Shown piece after piece: positions 1 through 6,089 of a stretch of DNA of 6,457 bases. Below the pieces are notes generated by a model. The model did no database searches. It had not been told where the DNA came from and saw only the letters and a program-made list of their open reading frames with translations. Source of the stretch: Clostridiales bacterium (GTDB lineage Bacteria; Bacillota; Sulfobacillia; UBA995); NCBI GenBank assembly GCA_003517845.1, contig DOZU01000059.1, positions 1 through 6,457 on the forward strand. Direction: 5' to 3'. Position 1 is the first letter of the stretch. Every line of letters begins with the position of its first letter. The position numbers were made by a program, and so were the translations under genes.

Positions 1-211
1 CCGGATCGTGGTCACCGCCGCCGCGGCCGCCCTACCCGACCTGCGGGAATTGGCCGCGCGGCACGGGGTAGCCGCGGGGGTCCTGGGTCAGGTAACCGAC
101 GGCCGGCTGGCCATGCGGCGGGGAGAGGCGGCCGTCCTCGATGAGGCGACCGAGGCGGTGGCGGCGATATGGAAGGGGGCAATCCCGTGGGCGATGGGCG
201 AGCAGGGATAG
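1..211 (+). CDS. purL: PurL, FGAM synthase (large subunit), C-terminal end only
   Basis: This is the last 69 codons of an open frame entering from the left edge (first whole codon at position 2) and ending at TAG 209-211. I read it as the C-terminus of phosphoribosylformylglycinamidine synthase II, which converts FGAR plus glutamine-derived ammonia and ATP to FGAM. Visible support is a short strand-helix segment (RIVVTAAAAALPDLRELA), a second unit with GVAAGVLGQVTDGRLAM, and a terminal helix with the W-x-x-AIP ending (IWKGAIPW) seen in Bacillus-type PurL. Its position directly before purF is the usual Bacillota order. The active-site domains lie outside the window, so catalytic residues cannot be checked. 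Its last 25 nt overlap the preferred purF start, which suggests translational coupling. The fragment alone is weakly diagnostic; context carries much of the call. Confidence 0.85.
   Translation, partial: RIVVTAAAAALPDLRELAARHGVAAGVLGQVTDGRLAMRRGEAAVLDEATEAVAAIWKGAIPWAMGEQG
171..179 (+). promoter_or_regulatory. Shine-Dalgarno of purF, inside purL
   Basis: GGAAGGGGG ends 7 nt before GTG 187, an ideal distance. It overlaps and lies downstream of ATG 169, so it cannot serve that upstream in-frame ATG. It is the main reason for choosing GTG 187 as the purF start. Confidence 0.6.
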
Positions 212-1581
212 CCGATCAGTGCGGGGTCTTCGGCATCGGCTTTCATCGCGAAGCGGCGGGGCTGACCCACTTCGCCCTGTACGCGCTCCAGCACCGGGGC
301 CAGGAGTCTTGCGGGATCGTGGCCTCGGGCGAGGAGGGCATCGAGGTTCACCGGGGGATGGGCCTGGTCTCCGATGTCTTCGATCCGGCTTCGCTCGCGC
401 GGCTGGGCCGGGACTCGGACCTGGCACTGGGTCACGTCCGCTATTCCACGGCCGGATCGAGTTCGCTGGCCAACGCCCAACCCCTCCTGGTCCGCTACCG
501 GCGCGGCCCCCTGGCCCTGGCTCACAATGGCAACCTGGTGAATGCCGGGGTCTTGCGGGCGGAACTCGAGGCTGCCGGCTCCATCTTCCAGACGGCGCTG
601 GACACGGAGGTGATCGCCCACCTCGTGGCCCGGCTGGCCGACGGCGGGCCGGAGGCCGCCCTGGCTGCCAGCCTGGCCCGGGTGAGGGGCGGCTATGCGT
701 TGCTGGCCCTCACCGACCGCAAGCTGATCGGGGTGCGCGACCCCAACGGCATCCGGCCGCTGGCCCTGGGCCGTCTGGGGGACGCCCGGGTGATGGCTTC
801 GGAGTCCTGCGCGTTCGATGCCGTGGGCGCCCGTTTCGTGCGCGAGATCGAGCCGGGAGAGATGGTGGTCGTGGATGAGGACGGCATCAGGTCGACCCGG
901 GCCTTGCCGGCCGGCCGACCCGCCTTCTGCGTCTTCGAGTTCATCTACCTGGCCCGGCCCGACTCCGACCTCATGGGCCTGAACGTGCATGCCGTGCGCA
1001 AGGAACTGGGCAGGCGACTGGCCGAGCGCTGTCCCGCCCCGGCGGACATGGTGACGGGCGTGCCCGATTCCAGCCTATCGGCCGCATCGGGCTACGCGGA
1101 AGCGGCGGGCATCCCCTATGAGATGGGGCTGGTCAAGAACCGCTACATCGGCCGCACCTTCATCCAGCCGCGGCAGGAAGAGCGCGAACTCGGCGTCACC
1201 CTCAAACTCAACCCCTTGCGGAAGGTGGTGTCCGGCCGGCGGGTGGTCCTCGTGGACGACTCGATCGTCCGCGGGACGACCTCCCGCCACATCATCCGCA
1301 TGCTCCGCGAGGCGGGGGCGCGCCAGGTGCACCTCCGGATCGCCTCGCCCCCCTACCGCTGGCCCTGCTATTTCGGGATCGACACTCGATCCCGCGGCGA
1401 GTTGGTGGCGGCCGGCCGCGACCCCGAGGCGGTACGGCAACTGGTGGGCGCGGACAGCCTGGAGTATCTGGCACTCGAGGACCTGGTGGATGTGATCGGC
1501 GCCGGGTCGAGCTTCTGCCTCGCCTGCCTGGACGGCGACTACCCGGTGCCGGTGGAGGGGGAGGACGGCCATGGATGCTGA
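187..1581 (+). CDS. purF: PurF, amidophosphoribosyltransferase (Fe-S, self-processed type)
   Basis: PurF catalyses the first committed step, PRPP plus glutamine to 5-phosphoribosylamine, in the cytoplasm. From GTG 187 it has 464 residues, close to the family norm. The N-terminal Ntn-hydrolase glutaminase domain starts at Cys12 (CGVFGIG), followed by LQHRGQESCGI, HVRYSTAG, HNGNLVN and DTEV. The phosphoribosyltransferase domain carries the PRPP loop VVLVDDSIVRGTTS (about residues 353-366). Four cysteines at 248, 394, 444 and 447 (the last two as CLAC) match the [4Fe-4S] ligands of the Bacillus subtilis enzyme. GTG 187 gives an 11-residue propeptide before the catalytic Cys, the length I recall for B. 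subtilis. ATG 169 would give 17 residues and lacks a well-placed SD. The gene overlaps purL by 25 nt and purM by 11 nt. The family is normally inhibited by AMP and GMP nucleotides. Confidence 0.97.
   Translation: MGDGRAGIADQCGVFGIGFHREAAGLTHFALYALQHRGQESCGIVASGEEGIEVHRGMGLVSDVFDPASLARLGRDSDLALGHVRYSTAGSSSLANAQPLLVRYRRGPLALAHNGNLVNAGVLRAELEAAGSIFQTALDTEVIAHLVARLADGGPEAALAASLARVRGGYALLALTDRKLIGVRDPNGIRPLALGRLGDARVMASESCAFDAVGARFVREIEPGEMVVVDEDGIRSTRALPAGRPAFCVFEFIYLARPDSDLMGLNVHAVRKELGRRLAERCPAPADMVTGVPDSSLSAASGYAEAAGIPYEMGLVKNRYIGRTFIQPRQEERELGVTLKLNPLRKVVSGRRVVLVDDSIVRGTTSRHIIRMLREAGARQVHLRIASPPYRWPCYFGIDTRSRGELVAAGRDPEAVRQLVGADSLEYLALEDLVDVIGAGSSFCLACLDGDYPVPVEGEDGHGC
1557..1565 (+). promoter_or_regulatory. 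Shine-Dalgarno of purM, inside purF
   Basis: GGGGGAGGA lies 5 nt before ATG 1571, within the last codons of purF. It supports ATG 1571 over the in-frame TTG at 1589, which has no purine-rich block before it. Confidence 0.6.
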
Positions 1582-2617
1582 CCGCGGATTGACCTACCGG
1601 GAGGCGGGAGTGGACGTCGAGGCGGGCGATGAGGCGGTCCGCCGCATCAAGGGCCTGGCCGCCTCCACCAACGTCCCCGGGGTGCTGGGCGGGATCGGGG
1701 GGTTCGGCGGGCTGTTTCATCTGGCTTCCGGCCGGTGGCGGGACCCGGTGCTGGTGGCCGGAGCGGACGGCGTGGGGACCAAGCTGAAGATCGCGTTCGC
1801 CCTGGACCGGCATGACACGGTGGGCATTGATGCCGTGGCCTACTGCGTCAACGATGTCATCGTCCAGGGGGCGGAGCCCCTGTTCTTCCTCGACTATATC
1901 GGCCTGGGGAAACTCGAGCCCGGTTTGGTGGAAACGATCGTCCGGGGTGTGGCCGAGGGTTGCCGCCGCGCCGGTTGCGCGCTGCTGGGCGGAGAGACGG
2001 CCGAGCTGCCCGGCCTTTACCGCCCCGGGGAATACGATCTGGTGGGGTTCTGCGTGGGCGCGGTGGAGCGGGAGGCGGTCATCGACGGCCGCTCGGTGCG
2101 GCCGGGGGACGCTATCGTGGGGATCGGCTCCACCGGGCTGCAGTCCAGCGGCTTCTCGCTGGTCCGGGAAGTGCTGCTGAAACGGGCCGGCTTGCCTCTG
2201 GAAAAGCACTTCCCCGAACTCGGCCGGACCTTGGGCGAGGAATTGCTGGAGCCCACGGGGATCTATGCCCGGCAGCTCCTGGCGGTCGCCCGCGAATTCG
2301 AGTTGCGGGCTGCCGCCAACATCAGCGGCGGCGGCCTGCTCGGCAACATCCCGCGAGTGCTGCCGGCGGGTACCTGCGCCCGGATCCGCCGGGGCAGTTG
2401 GCCGACCCAGCCCATCTTCGACCTGATCCGGCGGCGGGGACGAATCGAAGAGCGGGAGATGTTCCGCACCTTCAACCTGGGCATCGCCATGGTCCTGGTG
2501 GTGCCGGCGGACGCGGCCGACGCCGTCTGCCGGCGGCTCCATGACCTGGGGGAGCGCGCCCATCTCATCGGCGAAATCGTCGCCGGCGAGGGAGACCCGG
2601 AGGTGGTGCTGGTTTGA
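1571..2617 (+). CDS. purM: PurM, AIR synthetase (FGAM cyclo-ligase)
   Basis: PurM uses ATP to close the imidazole ring, converting FGAM to AIR. The 348-residue product matches the usual family length and aligns throughout: YREAGVDVEAG near the start, GGFGGLF (44-49), the nucleotide-binding glycine-rich segment GADGVGTKLK (64-73), VNDV with N94 and D95, QGAEPLFFLDY, GGETAELPG (140-148), LGEELLEPT, and the C-terminal GNIPRVLP and RGSWPTQPIF. Some normally conserved motifs are altered: LQSSGFSLVR (Gln191, Ser193) where LHSNGFSLVR is typical, ANISGGG (Asn250) where AHITGGG is typical, and FNLGIAM (301-307) where FNMGIGM is typical. The frame is intact and the rest is strongly conserved, so I expect a working enzyme. 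It overlaps purF by 11 nt and purN by 4 nt, and its last codons carry the purN SD. Confidence 0.96.
   Translation: MDADRGLTYREAGVDVEAGDEAVRRIKGLAASTNVPGVLGGIGGFGGLFHLASGRWRDPVLVAGADGVGTKLKIAFALDRHDTVGIDAVAYCVNDVIVQGAEPLFFLDYIGLGKLEPGLVETIVRGVAEGCRRAGCALLGGETAELPGLYRPGEYDLVGFCVGAVEREAVIDGRSVRPGDAIVGIGSTGLQSSGFSLVREVLLKRAGLPLEKHFPELGRTLGEELLEPTGIYARQLLAVAREFELRAAANISGGGLLGNIPRVLPAGTCARIRRGSWPTQPIFDLIRRRGRIEEREMFRTFNLGIAMVLVVPADAADAVCRRLHDLGERAHLIGEIVAGEGDPEVVLV
2599..2606 (+). promoter_or_regulatory. Shine-Dalgarno of purN, inside purM
   Basis: GGAGGTGG begins 15 nt before the TTG start at 2614. The same eight bases occur at exactly the same distance before the proposed CTG start of purD. Confidence 0.6.
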
Positions 2618-3264
2618 CTCTCAACCTGGGAGTATTGGCCTCGGGCCGGGGCAGCAACCTCGGGGCCATCCTGCGAGCGGAGGCCCAGGGGGAACTCCCG
2701 GCCAGGGTGGCCGTGGTGATCGGCGACCGTCCCGGGGCCGGAGCGCTCGACGTGGCCCGCCGCCAGGGCGTACCGGCTTTCTGCATTGAACCGGGCCGTG
2801 ATGGCAGGGTCGCCTACGAGGCGCGGATTGTCTCGTGCCTGGAACGACATGGCGTCGACCTCGTGTGTCTGGCCGGATTCATGCGGGTGGTAGGGCCCGC
2901 CTTGCTGGGGCGTTACCCGGGCCGCATCCTCAACATCCATCCTTCGCTGTTGCCCGCCTTTCCCGGCCGCGGCGCCCAGCGACAGGCCTGGGAGCACGGC
3001 GTGAAGGTCACCGGCTGCACGGTCCATTTCGTGGACGAAGGCGTCGACACCGGGCCGATCATCCTCCAGCGGGCCGTGGCGGTCGGCGAGGAGGACGACC
3101 CGGAAGCGCTGGCCGCCCGCATCCTCCAGGAGGAGCATGCGGCCTATCCCGAGGCGATCCGGCTGCTGGCCGAGGGCAGGTTGACGATCGCGGGGCGGCG
3201 GGTGATAGTCGCCGCGCCAGGCAGTGGGGGCGAGGGGGGAGCGCGGTGCGGCGGGCTTTATTGA
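2614..3264 (+). CDS. purN: PurN, GAR formyltransferase (10-formyl-THF dependent)
   Basis: PurN transfers a formyl group from 10-formyltetrahydrofolate to GAR, giving FGAR. The 216-residue product is of normal size. It opens with the Rossmann-like LGVLASGRGSNL that binds substrate phosphate, then LVCLAGFMRVV, the catalytic block LNIHPSLLPAFPG with Asn107 and His109, and VDEGVDTGPIIL with Asp145. These correspond to the Asn106/His108/Asp144 triad of the E. coli enzyme, shifted by one. TTG 2614 is chosen because the first strand begins at once and no other start lies just upstream in frame. The start overlaps the purM stop as TTGA, a re-initiation arrangement. The C-terminal tail is rich in Gly (GSGGEGG) because that DNA also encodes the purH SD; this end lies beyond the catalytic core. 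Confidence 0.96.
   Translation: MTLNLGVLASGRGSNLGAILRAEAQGELPARVAVVIGDRPGAGALDVARRQGVPAFCIEPGRDGRVAYEARIVSCLERHGVDLVCLAGFMRVVGPALLGRYPGRILNIHPSLLPAFPGRGAQRQAWEHGVKVTGCTVHFVDEGVDTGPIILQRAVAVGEEDDPEALAARILQEEHAAYPEAIRLLAEGRLTIAGRRVIVAAPGSGGEGGARCGGLY
3232..3240 (+). promoter_or_regulatory. Shine-Dalgarno of purH, inside purN
   Basis: GAGGGGGGA ends 5 nt before GTG 3246. It fixes the purH start within the 3' end of purN and rules out the much longer upstream in-frame extension. Confidence 0.6.
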
Positions 3265-4781
3265 GCGTGGCCGACAAGACCGGATTGGCGAGTCTGGCCC
3301 AGGGCCTGGCGCAGCAAGGGATGGAAGTCGTCTCCACCGGCGGCACGGCGGCCTTCCTCAGCGGACTCGGGCTTCGCGTGCGGACGGTGAGCGAGGTGAC
3401 CGGCTTCCCGGAGATCCTGGACGGCAGGGTGAAGACCCTGCACCCGCGGATCCACGCTGGCCTGCTGGCGCGGCGTGACCGCCCGGAACACATCCAGCAA
3501 CTCCAGCAGCATGGCATCGAACCCTTCCACGTGGTCGCGGTGAATCTGTACCCCTTCCGGCAGGCCGCTTCCGTCCCCGAGGCAAGCCTGGAGAAGGTGC
3601 TCGAGGAGATCGACATCGGGGGGCCGGCGCTGCTGAGGGTCGCGGCCAAGAACTATCGCGACGTGCTGGTGGTCTGCGACCCTGCCGACTATCCCGAAGT
3701 GCTCGCGGCCGGCGCCGACCCGCCTCCCGCGCTCCGTTACCGGCTGGCGGTCAAGGCCTTCCAGCACACCGCCTTCTATGACGCGGCGATCGCCGAGTGG
3801 CTCGGGCGGCGGGAAGACCGGCCGCCCGTGCCCTTCCCGGCCGAACTGACCCTCGCCTTTCAGCTCCACAGCACCTTGCGCTACGGCGAGAATCCGCACC
3901 AGCGGGCGGCGGTGTACGGCGACGTCTTCCCCGGGCCGGGGTCGCTGGTCCGAGCCAGGCAACTGGGCGGCAAAGAACTCTCCTACAACAACCTGAACGA
4001 TGCCGGCTGTGCGTGGGAGCTGGCGCGGGAGTTCTCAGAGCCGGCGGTGGCGGCGGTGAAACACGCCACCCCTTGCGGCGTCGCCATCGGCCGGGGACTG
4101 GAGGAGGCTTTCGGGAAGGCCCAGGCTGCCGACCCGGTTTCCATCTTCGGCGGCGTGGTCGCCCTGAATCGGACGGTGAACGCCGCGGCGGCCCGCGCCC
4201 TCGCCGGCATCTTCCTGGAAGTGGTCGTGGCCCCCGGTTACGAGGCCGAGGCCGCGGAGATCCTGGCCGAGCGGCGGGACCTCCGGGTGCTGCAGGTGGA
4301 CCCCGGCGTGCCCCGGCCGCGGCTGGACTTCCGTCCCGTGCCCGGAGGCGTGTTACTACAGGAAGCGGACCTGACGGCCGTCGACCCGGACCGGTGGCGC
4401 CAGGTCACCGCCCGTCCCGCCACCTCGGCGGAACTCGCCGATCTGGCTTTGGCGTGGCGGGTGGTGCGGTCGGTCCGCTCGAACGCGATCGTGCTGGCCC
4501 GGGAGGGGGCGACCACCGGCATCGGCGGCGGACAGACTTCACGCATCGGTGCAGCCCGGATCGCCATCGCCATGGCCGAGGTGGGCGGCAGGCCAGGCGG
4601 GTCGGTCATGGCTTCCGACGCCTTCTTCCCTTTCCCCGACGTGGTCGAGGCCGCCGCGGCGTGCGGCGTGACCGCCATCGTCCAGCCCGGCGGTTCGCTG
4701 CGGGACGCCGATTCCATAGCCGCCGCCGATCGCCATGGCCTGGCGATGCTGTTCACCGGCGTCCGGCATTTCCGTCACTAG
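3246..4781 (+). CDS. purH: PurH, bifunctional AICAR formyltransferase / IMP cyclohydrolase
   Basis: PurH performs the last two steps to IMP. From GTG 3246 it has 511 residues, matching the roughly 512 of Bacillus PurH. The N-terminal IMP cyclohydrolase (MGS-like) domain shows LLSVADKTG, STGGTA, ILDGRVKTLHP (Lys63), NLYPF (Tyr102), EIDIGGPALLR (Asp123) and AAKNY (Lys135), equivalent to the Lys/Tyr/Asp/Lys set of the human enzyme. The C-terminal AICAR transformylase domain has LRYGENPHQ, ELSYNNLND, catalytic Lys272-His273 in KHATPCG, FGGVVALN, RSNAIVL, SDAFFPFPD and the ending FTGVRHFRH. Oddities: KHATPCG carries Thr where Asn is usual, and GGGQTSRIG (Gln430, Gly435) replaces the more usual GAGQMSRVD-like form. 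It overlaps purN by 19 nt and ends 25 nt before purD. An in-frame ATG at 2835 exists but would only translate purN out of frame. Confidence 0.97.
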   Translation: MRRALLSVADKTGLASLAQGLAQQGMEVVSTGGTAAFLSGLGLRVRTVSEVTGFPEILDGRVKTLHPRIHAGLLARRDRPEHIQQLQQHGIEPFHVVAVNLYPFRQAASVPEASLEKVLEEIDIGGPALLRVAAKNYRDVLVVCDPADYPEVLAAGADPPPALRYRLAVKAFQHTAFYDAAIAEWLGRREDRPPVPFPAELTLAFQLHSTLRYGENPHQRAAVYGDVFPGPGSLVRARQLGGKELSYNNLNDAGCAWELAREFSEPAVAAVKHATPCGVAIGRGLEEAFGKAQAADPVSIFGGVVALNRTVNAAAARALAGIFLEVVVAPGYEAEAAEILAERRDLRVLQVDPGVPRPRLDFRPVPGGVLLQEADLTAVDPDRWRQVTARPATSAELADLALAWRVVRSVRSNAIVLAREGATTGIGGGQTSRIGAARIAIAMAEVGGRPGGSVMASDAFFPFPDVVEAAAACGVTAIVQPGGSLRDADSIAAADRHGLAMLFTGVRHFRH

Positions 4782-4790
4782 ACGGCGCGC

Positions 4791-4797
4791 GGGAGGT
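4791..4797 (+). promoter_or_regulatory. Shine-Dalgarno of purD in the purH-purD gap
   Basis: GGGAGGT lies in the 25-nt spacer between the purH stop and purD, 9 nt before CTG 4807. It is the strongest SD near the gene. It would sit 15 nt from GTG 4813 and well downstream of ATG 4735, so it points to CTG 4807 as the start. Confidence 0.6.
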
Positions 4798-4806
4798 GGC
4801 GACGTC

Positions 4807-6087
4807 CTGAAAGTGCTGGTGCTGGGCAGCGGCGCCCGCGAGCACGCGCTGGCCTGGAAAATCGCCTCCAGCCGGCGGCTGTCCCGGCTGTACTCTCTTC
4901 CCGGCAACCCTGGCCTATCGGAACTGGGGGAACTGCTGCCGGGCGACCCCGAGGATATCGAAGCGGTGGCCGCGACCGCAGCCCGCCTGGGCATCGACCT
5001 GACGGTGGTGGGGCCGGAAGGACCGCTGGTAAAGGGCATCGCCGATGGCTTCCGCCGCCGGGGCTTGCGACTGTTCGGACCGACGGCCGCTGCCGCCCGG
5101 CTCGAGGGGAGCAAGATCTTCAGCCGGCGCCTGTTGGCGCGGCTGGGCGTTCCCGGCCCGGCCTACGCCGTATTCGATGACCCGGCGGCGGCCTTCGTGT
5201 ATGTAGAGCGCCATGGCCGGCCGGTCGCGGTGAAAGCCGACGGGCTGGCGGCGGGGAAAGGGGTATTGATCGCCCGGGAAGTCGAGGCGGCGCGGGCGGC
5301 GGTGACCTGCTGTATGGTAGACCAGGTGCATGGTGCCGCCGGGTCGCGGGTGGTCATCGAGGAGCTGCTATCGGGCGAAGAAGTGTCCGCCCTGGCGCTG
5401 GTTGACGGCAGGCGGGCTTGGCAGTTGCCGTCGGCCCGGGACTACAAGCGAGTCGGCGATGGTGACCAGGGGCCCAACACCGGAGGGATGGGCGCCTGTT
5501 CTCCCTGGCCCGCCTACACGCCGGAACTGGCCGTCCAGGTACAGACGGCCGTGTTCGATCCGGTGGTGAGGGCCATGGACCAGGAGGGCGCTACCTTCCA
5601 GGGCGTGCTGTATGCGGGACTCATGCTCACTCCGGATGGACCGAAGGTGCTCGAGTTCAACGTGCGCCTGGGCGATCCGGAGGCCCAGGTCATCCTGCCC
5701 CGGCTCGAAGGCGACTTCCTCGACCTGCTTGAGGCGGCGCTCGACGGGCGGCTCGACCAGGTGAACCTCGCCGTCCGGCCCGGAGCTTGCGTGTCGGTTG
5801 TCCTTGCCTCCCCCGGCTACCCGGGAGCCTATCCCCGCGGGCTCCCCATCACCGGGGTGGACCGGGCGGCAGCATTGCCCGGCGTGATGATCTTCCAGGG
5901 TGGCACGGCCCGCGACCCGGACGGCCGGCTGGTGACGGCGGGCGGAAGGGTGCTGGCCGTCACCGCGCTGGGGGATACCCTGGACGGGGCGGCCGCGCTC
6001 GCCTATGAGGCAGCGGCCCACATCGCCTTTCCCGGGATGCAGTTCCGCCGGGACATCGCCGGCCCTGTGGCCGGGGAGAGGAGTTGA
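4807..6087 (+). CDS. purD: PurD, GAR synthetase (phosphoribosylamine-glycine ligase), apparent CTG start
   Basis: PurD joins glycine to phosphoribosylamine with ATP to give GAR, the second step of the pathway. From CTG 4807 it has 426 residues, typical of the family. The pre-ATP-grasp domain opens KVLVLGSGAREHALAWK. The ATP-grasp fold shows VAVKADGLAAGKGVLIA (Lys143, Lys151), PSARDYKRVGDGD (208-220), GPNTGGMGA, GVLYAGLM and EFNVRLGDPEAQ with Glu283 and Asn285 as likely metal ligands. The C-terminal domain has LVTAGGRVLAVTALG. Start choice: the frame has only ATG 4735 (no SD, 24 extra residues, inside purH), CTG 4807 (good SD, family-normal N-terminus) and GTG 4813 (SD too far, loses Met-Lys). 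Minor oddities are IFQGGT (Gln364) where FHAGT is usual, and RRDIAGPV where RRDIGYRA is usual. The gene is followed 2 nt later by queT. Confidence 0.96.
   Translation: MKVLVLGSGAREHALAWKIASSRRLSRLYSLPGNPGLSELGELLPGDPEDIEAVAATAARLGIDLTVVGPEGPLVKGIADGFRRRGLRLFGPTAAAARLEGSKIFSRRLLARLGVPGPAYAVFDDPAAAFVYVERHGRPVAVKADGLAAGKGVLIAREVEAARAAVTCCMVDQVHGAAGSRVVIEELLSGEEVSALALVDGRRAWQLPSARDYKRVGDGDQGPNTGGMGACSPWPAYTPELAVQVQTAVFDPVVRAMDQEGATFQGVLYAGLMLTPDGPKVLEFNVRLGDPEAQVILPRLEGDFLDLLEAALDGRLDQVNLAVRPGACVSVVLASPGYPGAYPRGLPITGVDRAAALPGVMIFQGGTARDPDGRLVTAGGRVLAVTALGDTLDGAAALAYEAAAHIAFPGMQFRRDIAGPVAGERS
6059..6074 (+). other. Short GC hairpin just before the queT SD
   Basis: CCGGCC, loop CTGT, GGCCGG form a perfect 6-bp all-GC stem within the last codons of purD. 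It ends 4 nt before the queT SD (AGGAG, 6079-6083). No T-run follows, so it is not an intrinsic terminator. It could tune queT translation, but in DNA this GC-rich it may be chance. Confidence 0.3.
6079..6083 (+). promoter_or_regulatory. Shine-Dalgarno of queT, at the end of purD
   Basis: AGGAG, within the longer purine run GGGGAGAGGAG (6073-6083), lies 6 nt before ATG 6090 and within the last codons of purD. Confidence 0.6.
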
Positions 6088-6089
6088 CG

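Noticed and set aside
88..990. Antisense open frame of 300 codons over purL/purF
   Set aside because: Shadow of purF; no family features in the translation.
1292..2563. Antisense open frame of 423 codons across purF/purM
   Set aside because: It runs opposite clear purF and purM coding, has low-complexity Pro/Arg/Gly composition, no recognisable domain, and is expected in GC-rich DNA where stops are rare.
2835..3245. In-frame upstream extension of purH to an ATG at 2835
   Set aside because: It would overlap most of purN out of frame, lacks family homology, and the SD and conserved N-terminus fix the start at 3246.
3258..3962. Antisense open frame of 234 codons over purH
   Set aside because: Shadow of the IMP cyclohydrolase half of purH.
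4735..4806. ATG 4735 as the purD start
   Set aside because: No SD before it, and its 24 extra residues are an out-of-frame reading of the purH end with Cys and Arg unlike PurD.
3797..4810. Same-strand frame of 337 codons inside purH
   Set aside because: Out-of-frame translation of the AICAR transformylase domain, Arg/Gly-rich with no domain signature.
5368..6021. Antisense open frame of 217 codons over purD
   Set aside because: Shadow of the ATP-grasp and C-terminal parts of purD.
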